Assembly: GCA_965363755.1 (NCBI GenBank)
Contig: CBDTVL010000083.1
Location: 1-13,950, forward strand
Direction of reading: 5' to 3'
Length of the DNA: 13,950 bases
DNA from: JL08 sp965363755
GTDB lineage: Bacteria > Pseudomonadota > Alphaproteobacteria > Rhodobacterales > Rhodobacteraceae
How positions within the stretch are numbered: position 1 is the stretch's first letter; each line of letters starts with the position of its first letter. The notes beneath the pieces were generated by a model, which saw only the letters and a list, made by a program, of their open reading frames with translations, was not told where the DNA came from and ran no database searches. Below, one piece after another: positions 1 through 6,379 of the stretch. The position numbers were made by a program, and so were the translations under genes.

Positions 1-107
1 TGTCACACGAAACAATCTATCGCAGCCTTTATATTCAGGCGCGCGGCGTTCTGAAGCAGGAATTGCTTGAGCACCTGCGCGCCAAACGAACGGTTAACCG
101 CCCTTAA
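1..107 (+). pseudogene. IS30-family transposase fragment
   Basis: Reading from base 3, the frame gives about 34 residues beginning SHETIYRSLYIQARG and ending at TAA (105-107). This matches the conserved 'SHETIYRxLYxQ...L...L.EHLR..R' segment that lies before the catalytic domain of IS30-type transposases. The rest of the protein, including the DDE catalytic region, is not found downstream; sequence of a different character starts at about 105. The upstream part lies outside the window. It is therefore either a truncated remnant or the broken edge of an element interrupted here. No terminal inverted repeat can be recognised. The family call is from memory of the motif. Confidence 0.7.
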
Positions 108-265
108 TGTCGGAATGTGCATGGTACAGCATTGGTCAAAAACGGCCCCTTGCGGATAAGGTGGATGGCTCCTGCTCCACCAGCGTCGAATGCGCCATAG
201 TGCAGTTGTTATCAACTGCTAGGAAAGGAGACAGCCTAGATTTGGCCAAGAGTGCCTTTCAAGTT
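108..265 (+). mobile_element. Possible IS110-type left end with degraded transposase start
   Basis: A short + frame (about 229-262) reads LDLAKSAFQV, which resembles the extreme N-terminus of IS110-type recombinases ('GLDLAKxVFQVH'), where the first catalytic Asp lies. It is preceded by a good ribosome-binding sequence (AGGAAAGGAG, about 220-229) but no in-frame ATG follows at the right distance, so the start codon appears lost. Homology stops after about ten residues. Upstream lies a perfect 6-bp stem (160-165 with 176-181). IS110-group elements carry a non-coding left end before the recombinase gene, so 108-222 may be part of one. The motif is short and chance similarity cannot be excluded. 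Confidence 0.3.
160..181 (+). repeat. Inverted repeat GGTGGA/TCCACC
   Basis: A perfect 6-bp inverted repeat with a 10-base loop that could form an RNA hairpin. It has no T-run after it, so it is not a terminator. It lies in the non-coding stretch upstream of the IS110-like fragment and may belong to that element. Confidence 0.35.
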
Positions 266-508
266 CTCGTAACTCCCTTGGCCGCCATGTCCCAGTCCTT
301 TCCGGTGGCGCAGGCCAGCACTGCATATGACCTTGCGCAGGGGATTGATCGTTCCGGAAATCCTTCGCAGATGGACATTGAGTTTTGAGAAGGCGATTTC
401 GATCGGGTTGAGGTCGGGGGCGTAAGGCGGCAAGAACAGGAACCAGAAACCAAGCGTTCGCAACGCCAGTGCCGCACGGGCGCTTTTGTGGGTCGAAAGC
501 GTTTCAGC
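236..508 (-). pseudogene. IS630-family transposase C-terminal fragment
   Basis: On the minus strand an open frame enters just after a stop at 509-511 and reads STHKSARAAL then FLFLPPYAPDLNPIE followed by AFSKLNVHLRR. This is the hallmark C-terminal block of IS630/Tc1-type DDE transposases: the 'PPYSPDLNPIE' motif carries the last catalytic acidic residue. The N-terminal helix-turn-helix and the first two catalytic Asp residues are absent. After HLRRI (about 359) the sequence stops resembling the family although the frame stays open to 236, so a junction or decay point probably lies near 359. This is a dead element. Confidence 0.75.
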
Positions 509-735
509 TCAAACGCGAAACGCTTCAAGATGTACCTGGTTCACAAGATGAGTCTGGCGTGCGCTTAAACTCGTGGCTGTAAATTCTTCTCGGTTTCGCT
601 ATTCTCCAATCTCATAAACACCTTATTTCGACGTCCGCGCAACGGGCAGCAGCTCAAACACCAAAGTTCTCCCTTTTAGTCGAGTGTTAAATCGTTTCTT
701 CTATGACCAAGTACTCTGGAGTTGAGGAAGCCCTC

Positions 736-999
736 ATGGAAAACCATAAGTCAAAGCACACATTCAAACTTGTCGCTTCACTTGCGGCTGCAACCATTTG
801 CACCGGCTGTATTAATCTTGCTGATTACGAAAGCACACCGGTTCAGGTATCCACATCTCAAGGCATTGTGACATGCCAGCTTTACCGGCCGAATGAAGTC
901 CTCTGGGATCGGGCCACAGATGCCCCGAGAGGTATGTCGATAAAAACCGCTGACAATGTCTGCATCAAAGAAGGTAGTAGGCGTAAGAACGCCCGCTGA
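736..999 (+). CDS. Small putative lipoprotein of unknown function
   Basis: This 87-residue protein starts MENHKSK and has a hydrophobic stretch (about residues 10-25) ending ICTGC, compatible with a lipoprotein signal peptide with lipidated Cys, although Cys at -3 is not the usual Leu. A mature domain of about 60 residues follows with three further Cys/charged clusters and a basic tail (SRRKNAR). The start at 736 is preferred over an in-frame ATG at 703 because GAGGAAG sits about 8 bases ahead of 736 and because the longer form would put 11 polar residues before the signal peptide. I do not recognise the family. It is probably an outer-membrane or periplasmic small protein. It stands alone between mobile-element debris and a non-coding stretch, so it may be accessory. 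Confidence 0.55.
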   Translation: MENHKSKHTFKLVASLAAATICTGCINLADYESTPVQVSTSQGIVTCQLYRPNEVLWDRATDAPRGMSIKTADNVCIKEGSRRKNAR

Positions 1000-1161
1000 A
1001 GAGACTTCACTTAGATAAACTGGCATCACAGAAATTGCGCTTCAGCGTGAGTTCACACCCTATAGGTTCAGACAACCTAACGTTGACTTGAGGCATCACC
1101 AAGTATTCTCCCCCTTTTGTCTTCAGTTGCTGAGGCGTTGATTTTGACGCACCGGCTGCAA

Positions 1162-1293
1162 TTACCTGCGAAGGTGGGACTTATTTCTCCGGTGTTTGTT
1201 CTGCGTGACGTAGCGCAGGGCGGTTTCGGCCCACGTCTTCTGACTCGCCGCGCGGGTGTATCCAGAAATCACACTTCGCACCCCAAAATTCAT
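1162..1293 (-). pseudogene. Possible tyrosine-recombinase (integrase) N-terminal remnant
   Basis: A 43-codon minus-strand frame, ATG to TAA, contains the run SQKTWAETALRYVTQNKHRR followed by NKSHLRR. This resembles the SAM-like core-binding domain at the N-terminus of phage-type integrases ('TW.eA..ryl.e..hk.s...d..hLrw'). There is no catalytic R-H-R-Y domain: the frame stops right after HLRR, and I could not follow the homology in the other frames. No good ribosome-binding site is seen at the ATG. If the call is correct, this is a decayed island integrase. The similarity is short, so the call is tentative. Confidence 0.3.
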
Positions 1294-1302
1294 CGGAACC
1301 AG

Positions 1303-1330
1303 TTGATTTATCATAAGAAATAGATATTGT
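1303..1330 (+). promoter_or_regulatory. Putative sigma70 promoter of the GntR gene
   Basis: TTGATT (1303-1308) and TATTGT (1325-1330) are 16 bases apart and resemble -35 and -10 boxes. A start of transcription about 7 bases after the -10 box would fall on or next to the ATG at 1337, suggesting a leaderless mRNA. This fits the absence of a Shine-Dalgarno sequence before that ATG. Confidence 0.35.
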
Positions 1331-1336
1331 TGGCAG

Positions 1337-2014
1337 ATGAACCCAAGCCCTTTCCAGCCAGTGCCAGAAACGTCGGCGACGCATCGAACTTATCTGGCTT
1401 TGCGACGAATGATCGTAGTCGGAGAACTGTTGCCGGGTGAAAAACTCAAGATTGAGGGGCTGCGGAAAAAGCTAAACACCGGGGCCTCTCCGATACGTGA
1501 AGCCTTGAGCCTGCTGACGTCGGACAACCTTGTCGAGCGGATCGATCAGCGCGGGTTTCGTGCCTCACCTACTAGCCGAAGCAACTTCGAGGAAATACTT
1601 GCACTGCGCTGCGAGTTAGAGGACATGGCATTGCGACAAAGCATTGCCGGACAAACCCTAGAGTGGGAAGAAAGCGTCGTGTTGAGCCATCACCGCATGG
1701 TAAGAGCGCACAAAAACGGCGACGCGGCGTTCGAGGATTTGCACAAGGCTTTCCACATGGCTCTGTTGGTAAGCTGCGACGCGCCGATCCTGCTGAAGTT
1801 TTGCTCTCAGCTTTATGATTTGAATATCCGCTATCGCTATCTCGCGGGAAGCGCGCTGAATTACAAACGGCGTGATGTGTCAATGGAACATGAGGGCATC
1901 ATGAACGCGGCGATTTCCGGAGATGCCGATCTGGCGTCAGAGCAACTTCTGAACCACTATCGGAAAACTGGAGCGTTTTTGGTTGGATTGCTTGGTGAGG
2001 CTGAGCTCGGCTGA
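1337..2014 (+). CDS. GntR-family transcriptional regulator, FCD (FadR) subfamily
   Basis: This 225-residue DNA-binding regulator has an N-terminal winged helix-turn-helix (about 15-80) with the family hallmarks LPGEKLKIEGL, SPIREAL and LVERIDQRGFRAS. An all-helical FCD effector domain follows (about 85-215), including FHMALL and an EHEGIM...LLNHYRKT block. In FCD proteins a metal site is usually built from one Asp and three His. Here His140, His185 and His207 are candidates, while the usual Asp four residues before the first His is His136, a possible change in ligand chemistry. The gene faces the end of the catabolic operon (3-base gap) and is the obvious candidate regulator. FCD regulators commonly bind organic acids and usually repress. 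The ATG at 1337 has no Shine-Dalgarno sequence, but the next in-frame ATG would delete part of the DNA-binding domain. Confidence 0.9.
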   Translation: MNPSPFQPVPETSATHRTYLALRRMIVVGELLPGEKLKIEGLRKKLNTGASPIREALSLLTSDNLVERIDQRGFRASPTSRSNFEEILALRCELEDMALRQSIAGQTLEWEESVVLSHHRMVRAHKNGDAAFEDLHKAFHMALLVSCDAPILLKFCSQLYDLNIRYRYLAGSALNYKRRDVSMEHEGIMNAAISGDADLASEQLLNHYRKTGAFLVGLLGEAELG

Positions 2015-2017
2015 GGC

Positions 2018-2887
2018 CTAGTCATCATGGACCAGCGTCAGGTCAAAATTGACCCGCAGGTAAGGGCCATCAACGCTGTCCGACAAAGCAAAACCGTCCG
2101 GAAAGCTGCCAGCCGGCATTTTTTGGTAGGCCATTACCAGATCGTCACGTACCCCGAATACGGTATCCTGATCCAGATAGGGGTCATCGTCAGGAAAAAC
2201 CTCGGTCACGAGTGAGCGGAAGCCGTCAGCCTTGACAATGAAATGCAGATGGGAAGGCCGCCAGGGATGGCGACCCGTGGCGTTCAGAATATCGCCCACC
2301 GGCCCGTCTGTCGGCACGGTATACTCTACAGGTTTCACACTGGTGAAACCGTATCGCCCGTCTGGCCCGGTTGTCTGGATTCCATGGAACGAAAACATGT
2401 CCTGATCCTTGTCCTGACTAGAGTACAACCCGTTCGGCGCGGTCTGCCAGATATCAACAGTTGCCCCTTTGATCGGTGTGCCTTCTATGTCCTGAACAAC
2501 GCCTTCGGCAATCAGCACTTCCCCTTCGAACGCCCCCTTAAGGTCACCGCCAATTGGCAGTGGCGGCGCGCCAGAAATGTGGAACGGCCCCAATACGCTG
2601 GAGGATGTGCCGCCTTTGCGGGTGTTGATCATGTCAACCAGCGAGGACAATCCCAATACATCAGACAGCAGCACAAACTCGTGCCGCTCTGCATCTGATA
2701 GGTCGCCTGTGCGCTCCAGAAATTCGATACCCTTCTGCCATTCGGCGTGGGTCAAGTTCGTATCTTTGGCAAAGGCGTGCAGATGCGTAACCAGACTGCC
2801 CAGAACTTCGCGTAGTCGCGGGTTAGCGTCGTCGCCCATATAGCCCATGAACACGTCGGTGATGTTGTCTTTTGTAACGTTTCGCAT
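2018..2887 (-). CDS. Intradiol ring-cleavage dioxygenase, hydroxyquinol 1,2-dioxygenase-like
   Basis: This 289-residue non-heme Fe(III) enzyme cleaves an aromatic diol between the two hydroxyl-bearing carbons with O2. An N-terminal helical linker/dimer domain (about 10-95) precedes the beta-rich catalytic domain (about 100-285). All four iron ligands are visible: Tyr155 (NGLYSS), Tyr189 (VEYTVP), His213 and His215 (RPSHLHF). The active-site segments VLGPF (98-102) and YTVPTDGPVGD, and the RHPWRPSHLHF block, look closer to hydroxyquinol 1,2-dioxygenases (product maleylacetate) than to catechol or chlorocatechol enzymes, and the length is usual for that group. It is the last gene of the operon, 11 bases after dctM, with GGGAG ahead of the ATG. 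The exact substrate is uncertain; catechol or another trihydroxy aromatic is possible. Confidence 0.88.
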   Translation of the reverse strand: MRNVTKDNITDVFMGYMGDDANPRLREVLGSLVTHLHAFAKDTNLTHAEWQKGIEFLERTGDLSDAERHEFVLLSDVLGLSSLVDMINTRKGGTSSSVLGPFHISGAPPLPIGGDLKGAFEGEVLIAEGVVQDIEGTPIKGATVDIWQTAPNGLYSSQDKDQDMFSFHGIQTTGPDGRYGFTSVKPVEYTVPTDGPVGDILNATGRHPWRPSHLHFIVKADGFRSLVTEVFPDDDPYLDQDTVFGVRDDLVMAYQKMPAGSFPDGFALSDSVDGPYLRVNFDLTLVHDD

Positions 2888-2898
2888 GGTTTTTCTCC

Positions 2899-4206
2899 CT
2901 AGTTCAGCAGCGCGAGGCTTAGGATTGGAAATTTAATCACCAGAACAAGTACAACCAGCATTACCCCGGCAAAAGGCAATGCGCCCATGAACACGTCCTT
3001 TAAAGAGATCCGGTCATCATTCAGTGTGGCTTTGATAACAAAGCAGGATATTCCGAGAGGCGGTGTCAACAGTCCAATCTCTGCACCGATCACGGTGATG
3101 ATGCCAAACCACACGAGGCTCATTCCCATCGGTTCGACCAGCGGCAGGAACAGCGGCACCACAATCAGGATGATGGATGCGGTATCCAGAAGCGTACCCA
3201 GAAATAGCATCAACAGCACATAAAGCACCATAATGGTCCAAAAGCTCGCTTGGCTACCCGACAGAATATCAGCCAGTTGATTGGGCACACCGGCAAGTCC
3301 CAGCATCCGACTGTAGATCGAAGCGGCGGTGATCAAGAACAAAAGGAACGCCGTGATATGGCCTGTTTCTAGCAACGCCTCCCAGAATTCACGCGGTGAC
3401 ATCGACCGGCGAAGGACCGCAATGATCAGCGCCACAAGCGCGCCAGCGGCGCCTGCTTCTACCGGGGTCAGCCAGCCCGTATAGATGCCGCCCAGCACCA
3501 CAATGATGAGGCTCAGGATTGGCAGGGTTTTTGACGCAATTTCGCCCCATGGCATACGCTCGTAATCCGTAGCCGGCCGGCCGCCAATGAACCCCGGCGT
3601 TAGGCGGCCCATCACCCAGATCGCGGATATATAAGCTATTGCCAGCAAGATACCCGGGATGACTCCTGCCAGAAACATATCGCCAACCGATTGCTCGGCC
3701 ACGAAGGAGTAGATGATGAGCATGGCTGACGGCGGAATAATCATACCGAGAACAGACGATCCGGCAACAACCCCTACTGCAAACCGGGGGTTATAGTCAT
3801 GGCTTAGCATCTGAGGCACCGACACTTTGGAAAAGACCGACGCCGAGGCAATTGATGAACCCGTCACAGCCGCAAATACCGCATTTGCACCCACGGTGGC
3901 CATGCCGATCCCGCCTTTGACACGCCTGAAACCGGTACTCATCACCTCATAGACATCACTGCCCAGCCCGGCCTTTGACACGATCAGTCCCATGAAGGTG
4001 AATAGTGGGATGGTGGCAAATGTGTATTCCATCGCGCTGTCGCCGATGGCAATCTTCAGCAGGTTCATCGCCAGCGTGAAATTGTCTCGCATCAACCAGA
4101 TCGACACAAATGACACTGCACCCAGAGCGATGGGGATGTAGACGCCAAGATAGATCAGAAGAACAATTGCAACGACTGAAAGCAGTCCAATTTCCAGCGG
4201 CGTCAT
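2899..4206 (-). CDS. dctM: TRAP transporter large permease subunit (DctM type)
   Basis: This 435-residue, highly hydrophobic inner-membrane protein has about 11-12 predicted transmembrane segments. It is the transport subunit of a tripartite ATP-independent periplasmic transporter, which moves substrate inward using an ion (usually Na+) gradient. Family features include the FTFMGLIVSKAGLG region near the N-terminal third, the VTGSSIASASVFSKV segment, the IIPPSAMLIIYSF segment, GGIYTGWLTPVEAGAAGAL, and LGTLLDTASIILIVVPLFLP. Its length is normal for DctM. The start overlaps the stop of dctQ by ATGA (4203-4206), which indicates translational coupling. The ion and the substrate cannot be read from the sequence; the operon context suggests an aromatic or carboxylated compound that feeds the dioxygenase or hydrolase. 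Confidence 0.95.
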   Translation of the reverse strand: MTPLEIGLLSVVAIVLLIYLGVYIPIALGAVSFVSIWLMRDNFTLAMNLLKIAIGDSAMEYTFATIPLFTFMGLIVSKAGLGSDVYEVMSTGFRRVKGGIGMATVGANAVFAAVTGSSIASASVFSKVSVPQMLSHDYNPRFAVGVVAGSSVLGMIIPPSAMLIIYSFVAEQSVGDMFLAGVIPGILLAIAYISAIWVMGRLTPGFIGGRPATDYERMPWGEIASKTLPILSLIIVVLGGIYTGWLTPVEAGAAGALVALIIAVLRRSMSPREFWEALLETGHITAFLLFLITAASIYSRMLGLAGVPNQLADILSGSQASFWTIMVLYVLLMLFLGTLLDTASIILIVVPLFLPLVEPMGMSLVWFGIITVIGAEIGLLTPPLGISCFVIKATLNDDRISLKDVFMGALPFAGVMLVVLVLVIKFPILSLALLN

Positions 4207-4766
4207 TCAGTTTTGCCTTCGGACTCAGGCAGCCGAACACATTCACCGGTCTTTGCCGGTTGCAGCACCTTCAGCAAGAACAGAACCGCGCACAAGCCGG
4301 TACTGAGCATAATGACCAATTTGATTGGCCACCACGGGGCGGTGAAGACCCCCGGTACACCAAAATAATCCTTGGTGTGCCACATCTCGATGAATTCAGG
4401 AAAGATCGCCACCGCAACGATCCCCATAAACACAGTAGACAAAAGATTGATGGCGCGTCGGATTGCTATTGTTAGGCGGGGAAAACGTTTACCGATGAGC
4501 AGAAGGAATCCGTCGGATTGAGTCAGCCGATTGACGCGAACCACGTCAGGCAATTGCAGGAAGACGATCAATACCATGGAGAACTGAACGACTTCCACCG
4601 CCCCACGGAACGGTTGGTTGAATACCCCGCGGGCAATTACATCGTAATTCACAACACCGACGAGGGCGAGCACGACAAGCGTGCCCGCGATATTTGCGGA
4701 TGTTGCTACATAACGTGTCACGCGAGTGACGCCCGCGACCAGACTATGAAGGACAGATGTCATCAC
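4203..4766 (-). CDS. dctQ: TRAP transporter small permease subunit (DctQ type)
   Basis: This 187-residue protein has four hydrophobic helices (roughly 22-45, 55-78, 98-120 and 145-165), the usual build of DctQ, which helps the large permease fold and dock with the binding protein. Typical family features are VVNYDVIARGVFNQPFRGAVEVVQF after the first helix and the W-P-x-K-L segment before the last helix. It lies between dctP (30-base gap) and dctM (4-base overlap). The region before the ATG is G-rich (GGGGGC) rather than a canonical Shine-Dalgarno sequence. Confidence 0.92.
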   Translation of the reverse strand: MMTSVLHSLVAGVTRVTRYVATSANIAGTLVVLALVGVVNYDVIARGVFNQPFRGAVEVVQFSMVLIVFLQLPDVVRVNRLTQSDGFLLLIGKRFPRLTIAIRRAINLLSTVFMGIVAVAIFPEFIEMWHTKDYFGVPGVFTAPWWPIKLVIMLSTGLCAVLFLLKVLQPAKTGECVRLPESEGKTE

Positions 4767-4796
4767 AAAGCCCCCATTTTCTGGACGCAGTCACGA

Positions 4797-5879
4797 TCAG
4801 TTGCTCAGACCTGCTGACCAGTCGCGCACACCGGTGTATCCAGCGGCCTCCAGTTTGCCGAGGTAGGCATTCAACATATCTGTTCCAGCTTCGCCTTTGC
4901 TGTCCAGCCCCTGGGCCCAATCAGTTGCGATGTCCGGAATGGCGTCAGCCCAAGTTGCTCGGTCGGCTGCAGTCATTTCAACAATCGTGCCGCCGGCGGC
5001 AACATATGCCTCGCGGCTTGCAGCAGCGCGGTCCATGGCGATATTGGCAACGTGGTCGCGGTATGCCAAGGCGACGTCTTTCAACACGCCTTTCACTTCG
5101 TCAGGCAGGCCGTCCCAATAATCCTTGTTGACCGTGATTGTTTTGGAGTTCACAGCGCCCAAGTCAGCTTTCAGCATGTAGGGGGCTACTTCTGCGATCT
5201 TGAAGGTTTTGGCGGCCTCGGGCCACAACATGGCCTGATCCACTAATCCAGTCTGCAGCATATTGTAGAAATCGGTCAGCCCGCCGCGAACACCCGCCGC
5301 ATCTTTGATGCCTTCAAGATAGCGAAGATTCATACCGGCGCCGGCAACTTTGCTGCCCTCAAGATCAGACAAACCGTTGATCGGGGTCTTGCTGAACACC
5401 TGATAGGTGTCGAGTACGACGCCCGTTGCCAGGTAAACTTGATTCTGCTTCGCAAATTCGTTTTGCATCGCCGGGTATTCTTTGGCGATCTCGTCCACCG
5501 CCTTTGCCACTGCGCGGGCATCAGGGGCCACAAACGGTGTTACGGCTGAAATCGCCTGACTTGGCAGTTTCGAAGAGTGAAAAATTGTAGTGACAATGCC
5601 AATGTCGCCGAGACCAAGTTTGATGCCTTCCAAGACACCTTTGGGTTTTACAATCGAGCCCCCGTAGCTTTCTTGCCATTCCATGACGTAGTTGCCGTTA
5701 ACAGCAAGGCGTTTGTCGACTTCAGGGATAAAGAAACTAGTGAACTCCTTGACCCAAAGCGCACGCGCAGGATAGCCGTCAATAACAACCGCCTTTATGG
5801 TCTCAGCGGCGTATGAAGGGATGGCTGTCATTGCCGCCAGAGCGACGCCGAGCGCCATTCGTTTTGTCCAGTGTTTCAT
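4797..5879 (-). CDS. dctP: TRAP transporter periplasmic substrate-binding protein (DctP type)
   Basis: This 360-residue solute receptor has a classic signal peptide (KHWTKR, hydrophobic core, then PSYA|AE, with probable cleavage after residue 24), so it acts in the periplasm and delivers ligand to DctQM. The mature part has DctP-family features: GVLEGIKLGLGDIGIV (about 81-96), LDTYQVFSKTPI (about 156-167) and DLEGSKVAGAG (172-182). In carboxylate-binding DctP proteins the last segment normally reads 'DLkGlkiRvp', with an Arg that pairs with the ligand carboxylate. Here that position appears to be Ala179, although the alignment was made by eye. The start is supported by GGGAGGA about 6 bases upstream. 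The gap to the OsmC gene is 38 bases. The ligand is unknown. Confidence 0.93.
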   Translation of the reverse strand: MKHWTKRMALGVALAAMTAIPSYAAETIKAVVIDGYPARALWVKEFTSFFIPEVDKRLAVNGNYVMEWQESYGGSIVKPKGVLEGIKLGLGDIGIVTTIFHSSKLPSQAISAVTPFVAPDARAVAKAVDEIAKEYPAMQNEFAKQNQVYLATGVVLDTYQVFSKTPINGLSDLEGSKVAGAGMNLRYLEGIKDAAGVRGGLTDFYNMLQTGLVDQAMLWPEAAKTFKIAEVAPYMLKADLGAVNSKTITVNKDYWDGLPDEVKGVLKDVALAYRDHVANIAMDRAAASREAYVAAGGTIVEMTAADRATWADAIPDIATDWAQGLDSKGEAGTDMLNAYLGKLEAAGYTGVRDWSAGLSN

Positions 5880-5917
5880 AATGTCCTCCCGTTAGGTCCT
5901 TGTTTGTTTGGTGCCTG

Positions 5918-6373
5918 TCACACCTTCTCCCAGATCACGTTCAGTATGGTGCCGCTGTTTTCGAAGAGTTTGGACAAGGGACAGAATTTTGCAACTTCCT
6001 TGCCAACTTTGACAAGCTCGGCCTCTGTCACACTGCCATTGCTGCGCACAACAAGATCGATCGACTGAAACGGCACCTCGATTTCTTCTTCCAGAGTCAC
6101 GCCGCGTCGATCAAAGGCGCATTTTGCCGAAATTTTCAGTTGGCCGATATCAACGCCCAGCATCTTTGCACATTTGTGGCCGATCACGTTGGTACATCCG
6201 ACCAATGCCGCCAGTCCTGTGTCGGTCGGCGTCGGACCCAAGTTTGTGCCACCGCGCTCCGAAGGTTCATCAATGGCAAAACTTAGGTCGCGAACTCTTA
6301 TCTCGGCCAGCGCATGGCTCGGGCAATCTGCTTCAGCTTTCAGCGTCACCGTTGTTTTCATCTTCATTGCCAT
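5918..6373 (-). CDS. OsmC-family protein
   Basis: This 151-residue OsmC/Ohr-fold protein is cytoplasmic. Known members reduce organic hydroperoxides through a pair of Cys residues; other members have different or unknown roles. The two conserved Cys are visible: Cys60 in LAALVGCTNVIGHKCAKML and Cys131 in VAKFCPLSKLF. The NLGPTPTDTGLAAL stretch ahead of the first Cys is the family's usual loop into the central helix. It sits inside the catabolic operon, 6 bases after the RutE-like gene and 38 bases before dctP. The ATG at 6373 has GAGG close upstream, but in-frame ATGs two and four codons later are also possible. A protective role against peroxides from autoxidising diols, or a thiol-dependent catalytic role, is inference. 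Confidence 0.88.
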   Translation of the reverse strand: MAMKMKTTVTLKAEADCPSHALAEIRVRDLSFAIDEPSERGGTNLGPTPTDTGLAALVGCTNVIGHKCAKMLGVDIGQLKISAKCAFDRRGVTLEEEIEVPFQSIDLVVRSNGSVTEAELVKVGKEVAKFCPLSKLFENSGTILNVIWEKV

Positions 6374-6379
6374 GCTGCC

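Larger units (their letters stand above)
1000..1336. other. Non-coding stretch between lipoprotein and GntR genes
   Basis: About 340 bases without a convincing intact gene. It holds a possible integrase remnant on the minus strand (1162-1293) and the presumed promoter of the GntR gene at its right end. No tRNA, terminator with T-run, or terminal repeat was recognised. An open + frame at 1117-1323 has no ribosome-binding site and no recognisable protein content. Confidence 0.5.

Noticed and set aside
3..215. Minus-strand open frame of 70 codons at the left edge
   Set aside because: It is antisense to the IS30-type fragment and has no ribosome-binding site or recognisable content.
107..388. 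Plus-strand open frame of 93 codons as an intact gene
   Set aside because: It has no ribosome-binding site at its ATG and runs through the junctions of different IS fragments. Only the short LDLAKSAFQV part looks meaningful.
1117..1323. Plus-strand open frame of 68 codons
   Set aside because: No ribosome-binding site, no family resemblance, and it lies antisense to the possible integrase remnant.
2243..2698. Plus-strand open frame of 151 codons inside the dioxygenase gene
   Set aside because: A shadow of the clearly real dioxygenase on the other strand, with Cys/Arg/Pro-rich composition typical of antisense frames.
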